9,621 nt of DNA from Firmicutes bacterium UBA6132 (GCA_002435835.1 DIVM01000263.1:1-9621), one strand, 5' to 3'; shown: positions 1 to 6,719, counted from the stretch's first letter. The notes: a model not told the origin generated them from the sequence alone. Made by a program: numbers and translations.

Positions 1-101
1 AAAAAATGTCCTCCAATACGCCCTAATTTATATGCTAAATCTGCCGATAAATCTTTATTAGCAATTCCCCTTACGCCGTCAGTTCCAAATAACTTACCCA
101 T
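1..101 (-). CDS. glmM: Phosphoglucosamine mutase, N-terminal end only (runs off left edge)
   Basis: GlmM converts glucosamine-6-phosphate to glucosamine-1-phosphate in the cytoplasm, feeding UDP-GlcNAc synthesis for peptidoglycan. Only the first 33 codons are visible. The start is [20 protein letters not shown], and the FGTDGVRG block at residues 5-12 is the signature opening of bacterial GlmM within the alpha-D-phosphohexomutase family. The ATG at 99-101 is preceded by an excellent Shine-Dalgarno (GGAGGA, complement of 106-111). The catalytic serine and metal-binding loops lie outside the window. It lies downstream of metA on the same strand but is separated from it by a strong terminator hairpin, so it probably has its own promoter in 102-160; no clear -35/-10 pair is visible there. 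Confidence 0.93.
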   Translation of the reverse strand, partial: MGKLFGTDGVRGIANKDLSADLAYKLGRIGGHF

Positions 102-150
102 ACTTTCCTCCATAATATGTACTCAAAGACTATTTTACCACAAAATTTAT

Positions 151-190
151 AATAATAAAAGATATCATTATATTAAAATATAATGATATC
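151..190 (-). terminator. Rho-independent terminator of metA
   Basis: A perfect 13-bp inverted repeat (161-173 with 178-190) has a 4-nt loop. On the minus strand it is followed at once by a U-rich stretch (TTTTATTATT, complement of 151-160). It lies 7 bp past the metA stop and before glmM. The stem is AT-rich, so its strength is uncertain. Confidence 0.75.
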
Positions 191-197
191 CATATGT

Positions 198-1142
198 TTA
201 TTTATTAATTTGTTTAATTTTAGAATTATTTCCTATATCATTTATATCATACGGTGTTTCTTGATAAATAATATTAATCCAATTTTTAAATAAAAGATTA
301 GCGTGTCCTCTCCATTTTACAAATGGGGGTTTTGACGGATCATCATCAGGATAATAATTTTTAGGAATATTTATTGATTTACCTAAATTTACATCCCTAT
401 CATATTCTTTTTTTAATGTCAATGGATCATATTCTGAATGTCCCATAACAAATATTTTGCCATAATCATCAGAAACAGCTATATGTACTCCTGCATCTTT
501 AGATTCTGCTAATATAATAAGCTCATCAACTTTCTTTATATCTTCCGAAGAAATTTCCGTATGCCTTGAATGTGGTACATAGAAAATATCATCAAAACCA
601 TTTAATAGCATACAAGTATCATGTTTTTTCTCATGTTCAAAAACTCCAAATGCTTTAGCTTGTAGCTCCTTTTTTTCAAGTCCATAAAAATAATGCATTG
701 CTGCTTGTGCTCCCCAACATATATACATTGTTGATGTTACATTTGTAACAGAGAAATCTAAGATTTCTTTTAATTCTTCCCAATAATCCACATCTTCAAA
801 TTTCATAAGTTCAACAGGGGCCCCTGTTATTATCATTGCATCGTATTTTTTATTTTTTACTTCTTTGATGTTTTTATAAAAATTTTGCATATGACTTTCT
901 GAAATGTTTTTTGATTCATATGAACTTGTATGAATAAATTCAACATTTATTTGAATTGGTGTATTTGAAAGTAATCTTACAAATTGAGTTTCAGTTTCTA
1001 TTTTTGTAGGCATTAAATTTACTAATGCTACTTCAAGTGGTCTAATATCCTGAGTATCCGCTCTATCTTTGTCCATAACAAAAATATTTTCTTTCCCCAT
1101 AGTTTTGTAAGCTGGTAAATTTCCTGGTATTATAACTGGCAT
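198..1142 (-). CDS. metA: Homoserine O-acetyltransferase, MetA type
   Basis: MetA acylates L-homoserine as the first committed step of methionine synthesis, in the cytoplasm. The 314-aa length is usual for the MetA (HTS, class I glutamine amidotransferase-like) family. Visible catalytic residues are Cys142 in CWGAQA, and His235 and Glu237 in GHSEYD, at the same numbers as in E. coli MetA. The position known to set acyl-donor choice, residue 111, is Glu (TGAPVE). In this family Glu111 goes with acetyl-CoA and Gly111 with succinyl-CoA, so the enzyme is predicted to make O-acetylhomoserine despite its MetA fold. The ATG at 1140-1142 has GAAAGG (1151-1156) eight bases upstream. It is controlled by the SAM-I riboswitch at 1214-1360 and a promoter at 1381-1409. 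It ends at the terminator at 151-190, so it appears to be a single-gene transcript. Confidence 0.95.
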   Translation of the reverse strand: MPVIIPGNLPAYKTMGKENIFVMDKDRADTQDIRPLEVALVNLMPTKIETETQFVRLLSNTPIQINVEFIHTSSYESKNISESHMQNFYKNIKEVKNKKYDAMIITGAPVELMKFEDVDYWEELKEILDFSVTNVTSTMYICWGAQAAMHYFYGLEKKELQAKAFGVFEHEKKHDTCMLLNGFDDIFYVPHSRHTEISSEDIKKVDELIILAESKDAGVHIAVSDDYGKIFVMGHSEYDPLTLKKEYDRDVNLGKSINIPKNYYPDDDPSKPPFVKWRGHANLLFKNWINIIYQETPYDINDIGNNSKIKQINK

Positions 1143-1213
1143 AAAATCATCCTTTCTACTATCTTAAACATATTTTACATTTGCTTAAGCTTATTAAATT
1201 TTAATATTTTATT

Positions 1214-1360
1214 AAAAAAAAATCCTCTCATAAGAGAGGAGTTGTTATTACGCCATCTCTTATCTTTCAAAGTAAAACTTTGCCGGATTTAGCACCTTTC
1301 AGATTAACCGCAGGTTGCCGAGACTTCACAGGGCCGCTCCCTCCGTCTCTCTCGATAAGA
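1214..1360 (-). promoter_or_regulatory. SAM-I (S-box) riboswitch with transcription terminator, upstream of metA
   Basis: The minus strand carries the canonical S-box elements in order. They are the P1 5' strand TCTTATC (1354-1360) followed by GAGAGAGACGGAGGGA, then CGGCAACC, AAGGTGC, AATCCGGCAAA, and the P1 3' strand GATAAGA (1258-1264). Downstream is an intrinsic terminator: a 7-bp stem (1234-1240 with 1223-1229), a 4-nt loop and nine U residues (1214-1222). The P1 3' strand ATAAGAGA (1256-1263) is also exactly complementary to TCTCTTAT (1230-1237) in the terminator, giving an 8-bp antiterminator. This is the standard logic: SAM stabilises P1, frees the terminator and turns metA off; low SAM lets the antiterminator form. 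Confidence 0.97.
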
Positions 1361-1380
1361 TTTTTTTAATTGTAATAAAT

Positions 1381-1409
1381 ACTTTATACTAAATCAATTG
1401 ATTTGTCAA
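1381..1409 (-). promoter_or_regulatory. Sigma-A-type promoter of the metA leader
   Basis: On the minus strand TTGACA (1404-1409, perfect -35) is followed after 17 bp by TAAAGT (1381-1386). An overlapping TATAAA (1383-1388) gives a 15-bp spacer. It lies about 20 bp upstream of the riboswitch aptamer, as expected for an S-box leader. Confidence 0.7.
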
Positions 1410-1451
1410 TATCGTATATGTGAATTTATGTATATACTTAAAATAATTTAT

Positions 1452-1973
1452 TTAATTTGCATTTGTCATAAAATATTTGTTTTCGCAAAATATATCAATT
1501 AATGAATTATATAATTTTATTAAAGGATCTCCTAAAAATAAATTATGATTTTCATATGCCTTATTTATATCAGTTTCAACTGTGTTCATTAAATTATAGA
1601 AATTTTCTTCTAAATCCTTTTGGTGAAATGAATCATAAAAAAATTCTTTATTTATTTTTAAATGCCACATATCAAAATACTTATTTAAAAACATATAAAA
1701 ATTATTATTAGATTCCATAACTTTAATTACACTTAACAAAAAATACTCATCGTTTTTTAAAATAAAACGCTTATTAAATAGTGGAATACTCCAATTTCTA
1801 TTATCTATATCTATATGTATATTTCCTTCAATAATTCCAAGTAATGCCGTCAGCAAATATTTATCTTCTATTAAATTTTGTTTTTGGTTAAATTTTTCAG
1901 ATAAGTTTACTATATTAAATGAATTTATATAATTATCAACTGAAAATTTAATATTTAAAACACTTTGTCCCAT
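1452..1973 (-). CDS. Hypothetical protein, 173 aa, divergent from an XRE regulator
   Basis: I do not recognise this protein. The frame extends upstream to a GTG at 1997, but the ATG at 1971-1973 is preferred because GGGGAG (minus strand, about 1981-1986) sits seven bases before it and no ribosome site precedes the GTG. The product starts MGQSVLNIKF. It is rich in Asn, Phe, Tyr and charged residues, has no signal peptide or convincing membrane segment, and looks like a soluble mostly helical protein; I see no catalytic motif. A strong promoter (2021-2049) drives it. It is divergently transcribed from the repressor at 2192-2593 with a shared 218-bp control region, so it is a likely target of that regulator. 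The function is unknown; a phage-derived or regulator-partner role is only a guess. Confidence 0.75.
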   Translation of the reverse strand: MGQSVLNIKFSVDNYINSFNIVNLSEKFNQKQNLIEDKYLLTALLGIIEGNIHIDIDNRNWSIPLFNKRFILKNDEYFLLSVIKVMESNNNFYMFLNKYFDMWHLKINKEFFYDSFHQKDLEENFYNLMNTVETDINKAYENHNLFLGDPLIKLYNSLIDIFCENKYFMTNAN

Positions 1974-2020
1974 GTAATTTCTCCCCAATTTCGACACTTT
2001 TTTACTTTTTTTCTTTTTAT

Positions 2021-2049
2021 ATAATAAAACTTTATTTGCATTTTGTCAA
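2021..2049 (-). promoter_or_regulatory. Sigma-A-type promoter of the 173-aa hypothetical gene
   Basis: On the minus strand, TTGACA (2044-2049), a 17-bp spacer and TATTAT (2021-2026) form a near-consensus promoter about 50 bp upstream of the ATG at 1973. It stands back to back with the promoter at 2087-2115, with 37 bp between the two -35 boxes. Confidence 0.75.
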
Positions 2050-2086
2050 TATTTTATAATATAAATTTGCAATTTGTAAATAATTG

Positions 2087-2115
2087 TTGAATTTTGGAAT
2101 ATTTTATTTTATAAT
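2087..2115 (+). promoter_or_regulatory. Sigma-A-type promoter of the XRE regulator
   Basis: TTGAAT (2087-2092), a 17-bp spacer and TATAAT (2110-2115, perfect -10). The expected start of transcription is near 2122, giving a leader of about 70 nt before the ATG at 2192. Confidence 0.75.
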
Positions 2116-2136
2116 ATGAATACACTCCAAAATTCA
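2088..2136. promoter_or_regulatory. Candidate operator: 11-bp inverted repeat around the regulator -10 box
   Basis: TGAATTTTGGA (2088-2098) and its exact complement TCCAAAATTCA (2126-2136) flank the -10 box, with half-site centres 38 bp apart. The left arm overlaps the -35/spacer and the right arm covers the start of the transcript. A further partial match (TTTTGG, 2146-2151) lies just downstream. The placement suits autorepression by the adjacent XRE protein; binding is inferred, not shown. Confidence 0.45.
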
Positions 2137-2191
2137 TAGAGTGACTTTTGGTGCAAGTTATAAGTTACTAATAAAAAGGGCTGACTGTATA

Positions 2192-2593
2192 ATGGATTTA
2201 AACGAGAGATTAAGATATTTGCGCATAAAAAACAATTTAACAGCTAAAGAATTTAGCAAATTATTTGAAATTTCTGAGTCTTCTGTTTCTTTATATGAAA
2301 ATGGAAAAAGAACTCCAAGCTTAAGTTTAATAATAGAATTTGCTGATTTTTTTAAAGTTTCAACAGATTACATATTAGGTAAAACTAATATACCTACACA
2401 ATATAATACAAAAGATACTCAATTTGATTTCGCAAAACAGCTTCAAACTATAATAAATATATTTGACGAAAAAGACATAATTTTGTTTAATGGATATATG
2501 ATGAATGAACAGTTTAAAAATGTATTTAAAAAAACTTTATTAAATGTTTCTGATACGATGAATCTTTTGTCAGATGATTTTAAAATAATATAA
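2192..2593 (+). CDS. XRE-family transcriptional regulator, 133 aa
   Basis: This is a DNA-binding repressor-like protein. An HTH_3/Cro-CI domain fills residues about 5-62 (starts MDLNERLRYLRIKNNLTAKE). The recognition helix region SESSVSLYENGKRTPS (28-43) and the following FFKVSTDYILG are textbook for the family. The C-terminal half (about 70-133) is an unrecognised helical tail, probably for dimerisation or ligand sensing. The frame is open back to a GTG at 2141, but the ATG at 2192 is chosen because the HTH domain starts right after it and AAAGGG (2175-2180) precedes it, though the 11-bp spacing is long. It is divergent from the 173-aa gene, with a candidate operator over its own promoter, so autoregulation and control of the neighbour are likely. 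Confidence 0.85.
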   Translation: MDLNERLRYLRIKNNLTAKEFSKLFEISESSVSLYENGKRTPSLSLIIEFADFFKVSTDYILGKTNIPTQYNTKDTQFDFAKQLQTIINIFDEKDIILFNGYMMNEQFKNVFKKTLLNVSDTMNLLSDDFKII

Positions 2594-2604
2594 CAAAAAT
2601 ATAT

Positions 2605-2633
2605 TTGATATGTCTATTTAAAGTTGTTATAAT
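2605..2633 (+). promoter_or_regulatory. Sigma-A-type promoter of the ABC-F gene
   Basis: TTGATA (2605-2610), a 17-bp spacer and TATAAT (2628-2633), 58 bp before the ABC-F ATG. The ABC-F gene therefore need not depend on read-through from the regulator upstream. The leader is short, with no visible attenuator or upstream peptide. Confidence 0.75.
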
Positions 2634-2691
2634 TTGCATACTTAAATATTATCTAAAATAACAAATATGTAACAAATGAAAGGAATTTAAC

Positions 2692-4608
2692 ATGATTGTT
2701 TTGTCTTGCAATGACATATCGAAAGCATATGTGGTTGAAAATATAATAGAAAATATATGCTTTACAATAAATGATAATGAAAAAGTTGGGTTAATTGGAT
2801 TAAATGGAGCTGGTAAATCCACTTTATTTAACATTTTAACCGATCAACAAGAAGCTGATACTGGAACAATTTTTATAGCTAAAGGTAAAAAACTTGGTTA
2901 TTTAAAACAAAATACTCATATAGAAACTACAAAAACTATAATGGATGAAATGCTCACTATTTATGAGGATGTTATAAAATTAGAAAAAGAACTTCGTAAA
3001 TTAGAACATGAAATAAGCTCATTTACTGAACACGATGAAAATGGCAAACTTGAATCTTTGATGGAAACATATGCTAAATTAAATGAAAAATTTGAGGAAT
3101 CTGAAGGTTATAGTTATAACTCAATTATTAAAGGTGTATTAAGGGGACTTGGTTTTACTGAACAAGATTTTGACAAACAAATTAATTTACTTAGCGGTGG
3201 ACAGAAAAGCAGAGTCATGCTTGCTAAATTATTGCTTGAAAAAGCAGATATACTCCTACTTGATGAACCTACTAACCACTTAGATATAGATGCTATTTCA
3301 TGGCTTGAAAAATATATTAAAGATTTTAAAGGTGTTATAATATTAATTTCCCATGATAGATATTTCCTTGATAATACTGTAAATAGAATTTTTCTCATGG
3401 AAAACAAAAATCTAACTGCATATAATGGTAATTATTCTGAGTTTATGAAAAAGCGTAAAGCAGAATTAGAACAAGCTATGAAAAAATATGAAGAATATGA
3501 GAAAGAAATTGAAAAACAGGAAGAAGTTATAAAAAGATTACACAATTATGGAAGCAGTCGAAATATAAAACAAGCTTTCAGTCGTCAAAAGGCTTTAGAT
3601 AAAATAAAAAAAATGGATAAACCTGTAGGTGATAATAAAAAAGTTAAATTAAGATTTACACCTAAAGTGAAAAGCGGAAATGATGTTTTAAAAGTAGATA
3701 ATTTATGTAAAAATTACGGTGATATAGAAATTTTTAAAAACATTTCAATGACAATTTATAAATCAGATAGAATTGGTATTATAGGTCCTAATGGAATAGG
3801 TAAATCAACTTTATTAAAAATAATATCAGAAAAAATAAAAGAATATTCAGGGGATGTTTCTGTTGGACACGGTGTAAATATAGGGTACTATGACCAGGAA
3901 CAAACAGGTTTAGATAATGAAAATACAGTAATAGATGAAATATGGGATGATAACCCAAGTTTAAATTATTATGACATACGTACTATGTTAGCACATTTTT
4001 TATTTAATGGAGATGATTTATATAAAATTGTGGGAGATTTAAGCGGTGGAGAAAAAGGTAGACTTTCACTTTTAAAATTAATGACATCAAAATCTAATTT
4101 TTTATTGATGGATGAGCCTACAAATCATTTAGACATAGATTCTAAAGAAGTTTTAGAAGATGCTTTATTAAATTATGATGGAACTGTGCTTGTTGTTTCA
4201 CATGACAGATATTTTCTAAACAAAGTCGCAAATAAAATATTAGATATGTCACAAGATAGCATTTTTGAATATTTAGGAAATTATGATTATTATTTAGAAA
4301 AAAAAGCCGAGCTTTCTGAAACTGATGAAGAAATTACACAATCTAAAACAAAAACACAAATAATACAAGAAAAGAAAAAAGACCGTGAATTAATTAGAGA
4401 CCGACAACAAAGAGAAAGAACAATCAAAGAGTTAGAAGAGAAAATAGAAATGCATGAAAATGAAATTTCTGCATTAGAACTAATTTTATGTCAACCTTCT
4501 ACATATGATGACAAAAATTTATTTATTGATACAAATGAAAAATTAAACATTACAAAATCTGAGTTAGAAAATTTATACACAAGATGGACTGAGATCCAAG
4601 AAAATTAA
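2692..4608 (+). CDS. ABC-F family ATPase, YdiF-like translation factor
   Basis: ABC-F proteins have two ATPase domains and no membrane domain. They act on the ribosome, usually at the E site. NBD1 has Walker A GLNGAGKST (36-44), signature LSGGQ (167-171), Walker B ILLLDEP with Glu192, and switch His221. NBD2 has Walker A GPNGIGKST (365-373), signature LSGGE (450-454), Walker B with Glu475, and His504. The charged linker at about 250-325 is the P-site-tRNA interaction region. A long charged coiled coil (about 545-636) forms the C-terminus. All catalytic residues are intact at 638 aa. AAAGGA (2679-2684) precedes the ATG by seven bases. Being convergent with tsaD matches, as I recall, the gcp-ydiF neighbourhood of Bacillus subtilis, favouring a housekeeping YdiF orthologue over an antibiotic-resistance ABC-F. 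Its leader has none of the attenuator structures usual for resistance genes. Confidence 0.9.
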   Translation: MIVLSCNDISKAYVVENIIENICFTINDNEKVGLIGLNGAGKSTLFNILTDQQEADTGTIFIAKGKKLGYLKQNTHIETTKTIMDEMLTIYEDVIKLEKELRKLEHEISSFTEHDENGKLESLMETYAKLNEKFEESEGYSYNSIIKGVLRGLGFTEQDFDKQINLLSGGQKSRVMLAKLLLEKADILLLDEPTNHLDIDAISWLEKYIKDFKGVIILISHDRYFLDNTVNRIFLMENKNLTAYNGNYSEFMKKRKAELEQAMKKYEEYEKEIEKQEEVIKRLHNYGSSRNIKQAFSRQKALDKIKKMDKPVGDNKKVKLRFTPKVKSGNDVLKVDNLCKNYGDIEIFKNISMTIYKSDRIGIIGPNGIGKSTLLKIISEKIKEYSGDVSVGHGVNIGYYDQEQTGLDNENTVIDEIWDDNPSLNYYDIRTMLAHFLFNGDDLYKIVGDLSGGEKGRLSLLKLMTSKSNFLLMDEPTNHLDIDSKEVLEDALLNYDGTVLVVSHDRYFLNKVANKILDMSQDSIFEYLGNYDYYLEKKAELSETDEEITQSKTKTQIIQEKKKDRELIRDRQQRERTIKELEEKIEMHENEISALELILCQPSTYDDKNLFIDTNEKLNITKSELENLYTRWTEIQEN

Positions 4609-4609
4609 A

Positions 4610-4653
4610 AAGAAGTTATCCACGCATTGTTAATTATATGTGGATAACTTCTT
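4610..4653 (+). terminator. Long hairpin after the ABC-F gene, carrying DnaA boxes in its arms
   Basis: A perfect 14-bp inverted repeat (4610-4623 with 4640-4653) with a 16-nt loop begins two bases after the ABC-F stop codon. On the plus strand it is followed by TATGTAAATT, a poor U-tract, so termination is plausible but not canonical. The arms contain TTATCCAC/GTGGATAA, that is, DnaA boxes in opposite orientation, so the repeat may serve DnaA binding as much as termination. Confidence 0.6.
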
Positions 4654-4723
4654 ATGTAAATTACAAGTATCAACAGGTTTATCCACAACTGTTGATAACT
4701 TTATCCTTTGAACCTGTGGATTA
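4616..4723. promoter_or_regulatory. DnaA-box cluster between abc-f and tsaD
   Basis: Five 9-mers matching the DnaA box TTATCCACA lie within 108 bp. They are 4616-4624 (+, 8/9), 4639-4647 (-, 9/9), 4679-4687 (+, 9/9), 4690-4698 (-, TTATCAACA, 8/9) and 4715-4723 (-, TAATCCACA, 8/9, overlapping the tsaD stop codon). A weaker match sits at 4667-4675. In AT-rich DNA one 8/9 match could be chance; five clustered in one short gap are not. No dnaA, dnaN or other replication gene is visible, so this is more likely a DnaA-titration or regulatory cluster than the origin itself. Confidence 0.75.
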
Positions 4724-5740
4724 ATTTGAAAATTCTAAATTTGGCATAGCGTTTAATGTCGAATTTGAAAATTGTTTTTTTAAATATTTATAATATCCAC
4801 ATACTCCTATCATAGCTCCATTATCCGTACAAAAAATAGGAGCTGGTTTTGAAAACTTATAATTATGCTTAATGCACTCTTCTTGAAGAGCTTCACGCAA
4901 CCTTGAATTTGATGCCACTCCACCTGCTAAAGTTATTACATCACAGTTTTTCATTTTAGCTGCTTTTATAGTTTTTAATACAAGAACATCTACAACTGCT
5001 TCTTGGAAACTTGCCGCAACATCTTCTACTTTTATTTCTTGATTTTTTTGTTCCATATTGTGAATATAATTTAATACTGCCGATTTTAAACCGCTAAAGC
5101 TAAAATCAAGTGTCTCTTCATCTATGGTTACTCTTGGGAAATTAATTGCTTTTTTATTACCCTCTTTAGCTATTTTATCAACTAATGGACCTCCAGGATA
5201 ACCAAGACCAATTGCTCTTGCAACTTTATCATAAGCTTCCCCTGCTGCATCATCCCTTGTTTTTCCTAAAACTTCATATTCATCATAATTTTTAACATAT
5301 ACTAAATGAGTATGACCTCCAGAAGCTACAAGACAAATAAATGGTGGCTCTAATTCCTTATTTTCAATATAGTTTGCACATATATGTCCTTCAATATGAT
5401 TAATTCCAATCAAAGGTTTATTCCATGCAAATGACAATCCTTTTGCATAATTTATACCAACTAAAAGAGCTCCAACTAGTCCAGGTCCATATGTAACTGC
5501 AATTGCATCAATATCCTCTTGTGTTACATTAGCTTCTTTTAAAGCTTCATCTATAACATCATTAATGTTTTCAATATGTTTTCTTGAAGCTACTTCAGGA
5601 ACAACACCTCCAAATTGTTTATGTATTTCTATTTGCGATGATATTATATTTGACAAAACATTTCTGCCATTTTCAATAACAGCAGCAGCTGTTTCATCAC
5701 AAGATGATTCTATAGCAAGTATTAATACTCGATCCTTCAT
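4721..5740 (-). CDS. tsaD: tRNA N6-adenosine threonylcarbamoyltransferase (TsaD/Gcp/YgjD)
   Basis: TsaD, working with TsaB and TsaE, transfers the threonylcarbamoyl group from TC-AMP to A37 of ANN-decoding tRNAs in the cytoplasm. It is near-universal and usually essential. The 339-aa length is typical. Visible hallmarks of the ASKHA-fold family are [11 protein letters not shown] (11-21), metal ligands His115 and His119 in HIEGH, ASGGHT (139-144), GEAYDKVAR (167-175), [10 protein letters not shown] (212-221), LAGGVASN (271-278), and the third metal ligand Asp306 in CTDNGAM. The ATG at 5738-5740 has GGAGGA six to seven bases upstream. It has its own promoter (5769-5797), and tsaB/tsaE are not in the window, so here it is not joined to its partners. 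Its 3' end abuts, and its stop codon overlaps, the DnaA-box cluster. Confidence 0.96.
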   Translation of the reverse strand: MKDRVLILAIESSCDETAAAVIENGRNVLSNIISSQIEIHKQFGGVVPEVASRKHIENINDVIDEALKEANVTQEDIDAIAVTYGPGLVGALLVGINYAKGLSFAWNKPLIGINHIEGHICANYIENKELEPPFICLVASGGHTHLVYVKNYDEYEVLGKTRDDAAGEAYDKVARAIGLGYPGGPLVDKIAKEGNKKAINFPRVTIDEETLDFSFSGLKSAVLNYIHNMEQKNQEIKVEDVAASFQEAVVDVLVLKTIKAAKMKNCDVITLAGGVASNSRLREALQEECIKHNYKFSKPAPIFCTDNGAMIGVCGYYKYLKKQFSNSTLNAMPNLEFSN

Positions 5741-5768
5741 TTTTTTCCTCCATAATAATTCTGCTTTG

Positions 5769-5797
5769 ATTATACTATTTTATTATTATCTCTGCAA
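5769..5797 (-). promoter_or_regulatory. Sigma-A-type promoter of tsaD
   Basis: On the minus strand TTGCAG (5792-5797), a 17-bp spacer and a perfect TATAAT (5769-5774) lie about 29 bp upstream of the tsaD ATG. This implies a very short leader of about 20 nt. Confidence 0.75.
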
Positions 5798-5865
5798 ATT
5801 TTTTTAAACAAAGTTTAAAATCAAATAGAATAAAACAAAATAAAATAAATATTAGTTAAGGTATT

Positions 5866-5875
5866 TTGTATACAA
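5866..5875. repeat. 10-bp perfect palindrome upstream of tsaD
   Basis: TTGTATACAA is self-complementary and lies about 70 bp upstream of the tsaD -35 box, between it and the MITE-like element. It could be a protein-binding site, but in DNA this AT-rich a 10-bp palindrome is weak evidence. Confidence 0.25.
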
Positions 5876-5896
5876 TTTATCATAGACTATCATGGC

Positions 5897-6115
5897 GATT
5901 AAATTATAATATTTTTCCTTCCTGACAACATTTTGGGAATTGTAACTTCAAGAAGTTAAGCAGGTGACCAAAATCTCTGATTTTGTGTCAGTCGCTTACA
6001 CAGAGGGCAAACAATGGCGCTAAACCGCTTCGCTAATCGCGCCAAAACTGTTTTTCTTCTCTCGTACAATTCCAAAAATAACGTCTAACGTCCGGAAAAA
6101 TATTATAATTTAATC
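5897..6115. mobile_element. MITE-like or structured repeat element, about 219 bp, no ORF
   Basis: A perfect 22-bp terminal inverted repeat (5897-5918 with 6094-6115) begins with GATTAAATTATAATA at both ends. After a short unpaired stretch the symmetry resumes at 5931-5944 with 6065-6078 (13 of 14 positions), so each imperfect terminal repeat spans about 48-51 nt. The interior is distinctly richer in G and C than its surroundings and contains nested hairpins. These are 5945-5956, 5965-5990 (TGAC+CAAAATC with GATTTTG+GTCA) and 6014-6042 (TGGCGC with GCGCCA). There is no meaningful ORF. The architecture fits a miniature inverted-repeat transposable element, or a large structured RNA/cruciform. 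I see no clear target-site duplication, and there is no second copy in the window. Confidence 0.65.
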
Positions 6116-6674
6116 TCAAACTGTATCGAATAAATGAGTTTTTTTAGTTAGTTATAAATTAATTTAGTTTTATATATAAGCATATTAAAAATTTTTAACG
6201 TCAAGTCGTAGTATAAAGGGTTCAATAAGAGGTGTAATTTTATAATAAAATATTTTTAAGTAAATCATTAACATTTGCTATTTACTGAATATAATATAGT
6301 GATTAAAAAAAAATTTTTAAGTTCAATGCATAAAAATTAAAATCAAAAACCATAAAGGTAATACCAAATCCGATTAAAGTCAAAATAATTTTAATTTTAA
6401 AAATAATTATGGCTTTTTTAAATTGAAATAAGAACAAAGTCATTAAACTTTAGCAATTACAATTAATTATTCATTATGTGTATAAAAAATTAAAAATAAA
6501 ACTAATAACCCTTAACTGATTTTTACAATAAACTTTTCTCATAATTAGCTAATTTATGAAATTCTCCTCAGAAATATACAAAGTCTAAACTTCTTCTTAT
6601 GCAAGCATGCTTTTTAATATTTTATCCTACACGTATTACTTCGTTCATATCCTTTTAATATCTATCAAATAATA
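6116..6674. other. AT-rich intergenic stretch without a supported gene
   Basis: About 560 bp of very AT-rich sequence, dense with stop codons in all frames, rich in A/T runs, and with no convincing ribosome site followed by an ORF. The best candidate is a 46-codon hydrophobic frame on the minus strand (6303-6443) without a Shine-Dalgarno. It may be decayed or inserted DNA between tsaD and the peptidase gene. Confidence 0.6.
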
Positions 6675-6719
6675 AAATAAAAGATAGTAATAAATAAGTT
6701 CTACTACTATCTTTTATTT
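6675..6719 (-). terminator. Terminator downstream of the S51 peptidase gene
   Basis: A perfect 15-bp inverted repeat (6675-6689 with 6705-6719) has a 15-nt loop. The distal arm on the minus strand contains TCTTTTATTT and runs into TATTATTT. It lies 88 bp past the peptidase stop. The stem is AT-rich and could act in both directions. Confidence 0.6.

Noticed and set aside
1502..1711. Plus-strand ORF antisense to the 173-aa gene
   Set aside because: Low-complexity product, no known motif, fully antisense to a better-supported gene.
1974..1997. GTG at 1997 as start of the minus-strand hypothetical protein
   Set aside because: No ribosome-binding site before it; a GGGGAG site lies inside this extension at the right distance from the ATG at 1973.
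2141..2191. GTG at 2141 as start of the XRE regulator
   Set aside because: It would sit about 20 nt from the likely transcription start with no Shine-Dalgarno, adding 17 residues before a domain that normally starts at the N-terminus.
3114..3407. Minus-strand ORF inside the ABC-F gene
   Set aside because: Shadow of the signature/Walker B region of the real gene in another frame.
4610..4723. Chromosomal replication origin (oriC) at the DnaA boxes
   Set aside because: No dnaA, dnaN, rpmH or other origin-linked genes, and no clear AT-rich unwinding tract with DnaA-trio repeats; a secondary DnaA cluster is more likely.
5565..5807. Plus-strand ORF overlapping the tsaD 5' end and promoter
   Set aside because: Antisense shadow of a highly conserved gene; no ribosome site or family resemblance.
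6628..6654. Eight-codon minus-strand frame MNEVIRVG followed by a stop, resembling the start of CheD
   Set aside because: Too short; following frames show no CheD sequence, and the purine-rich site is only two bases from the ATG. Probably chance.
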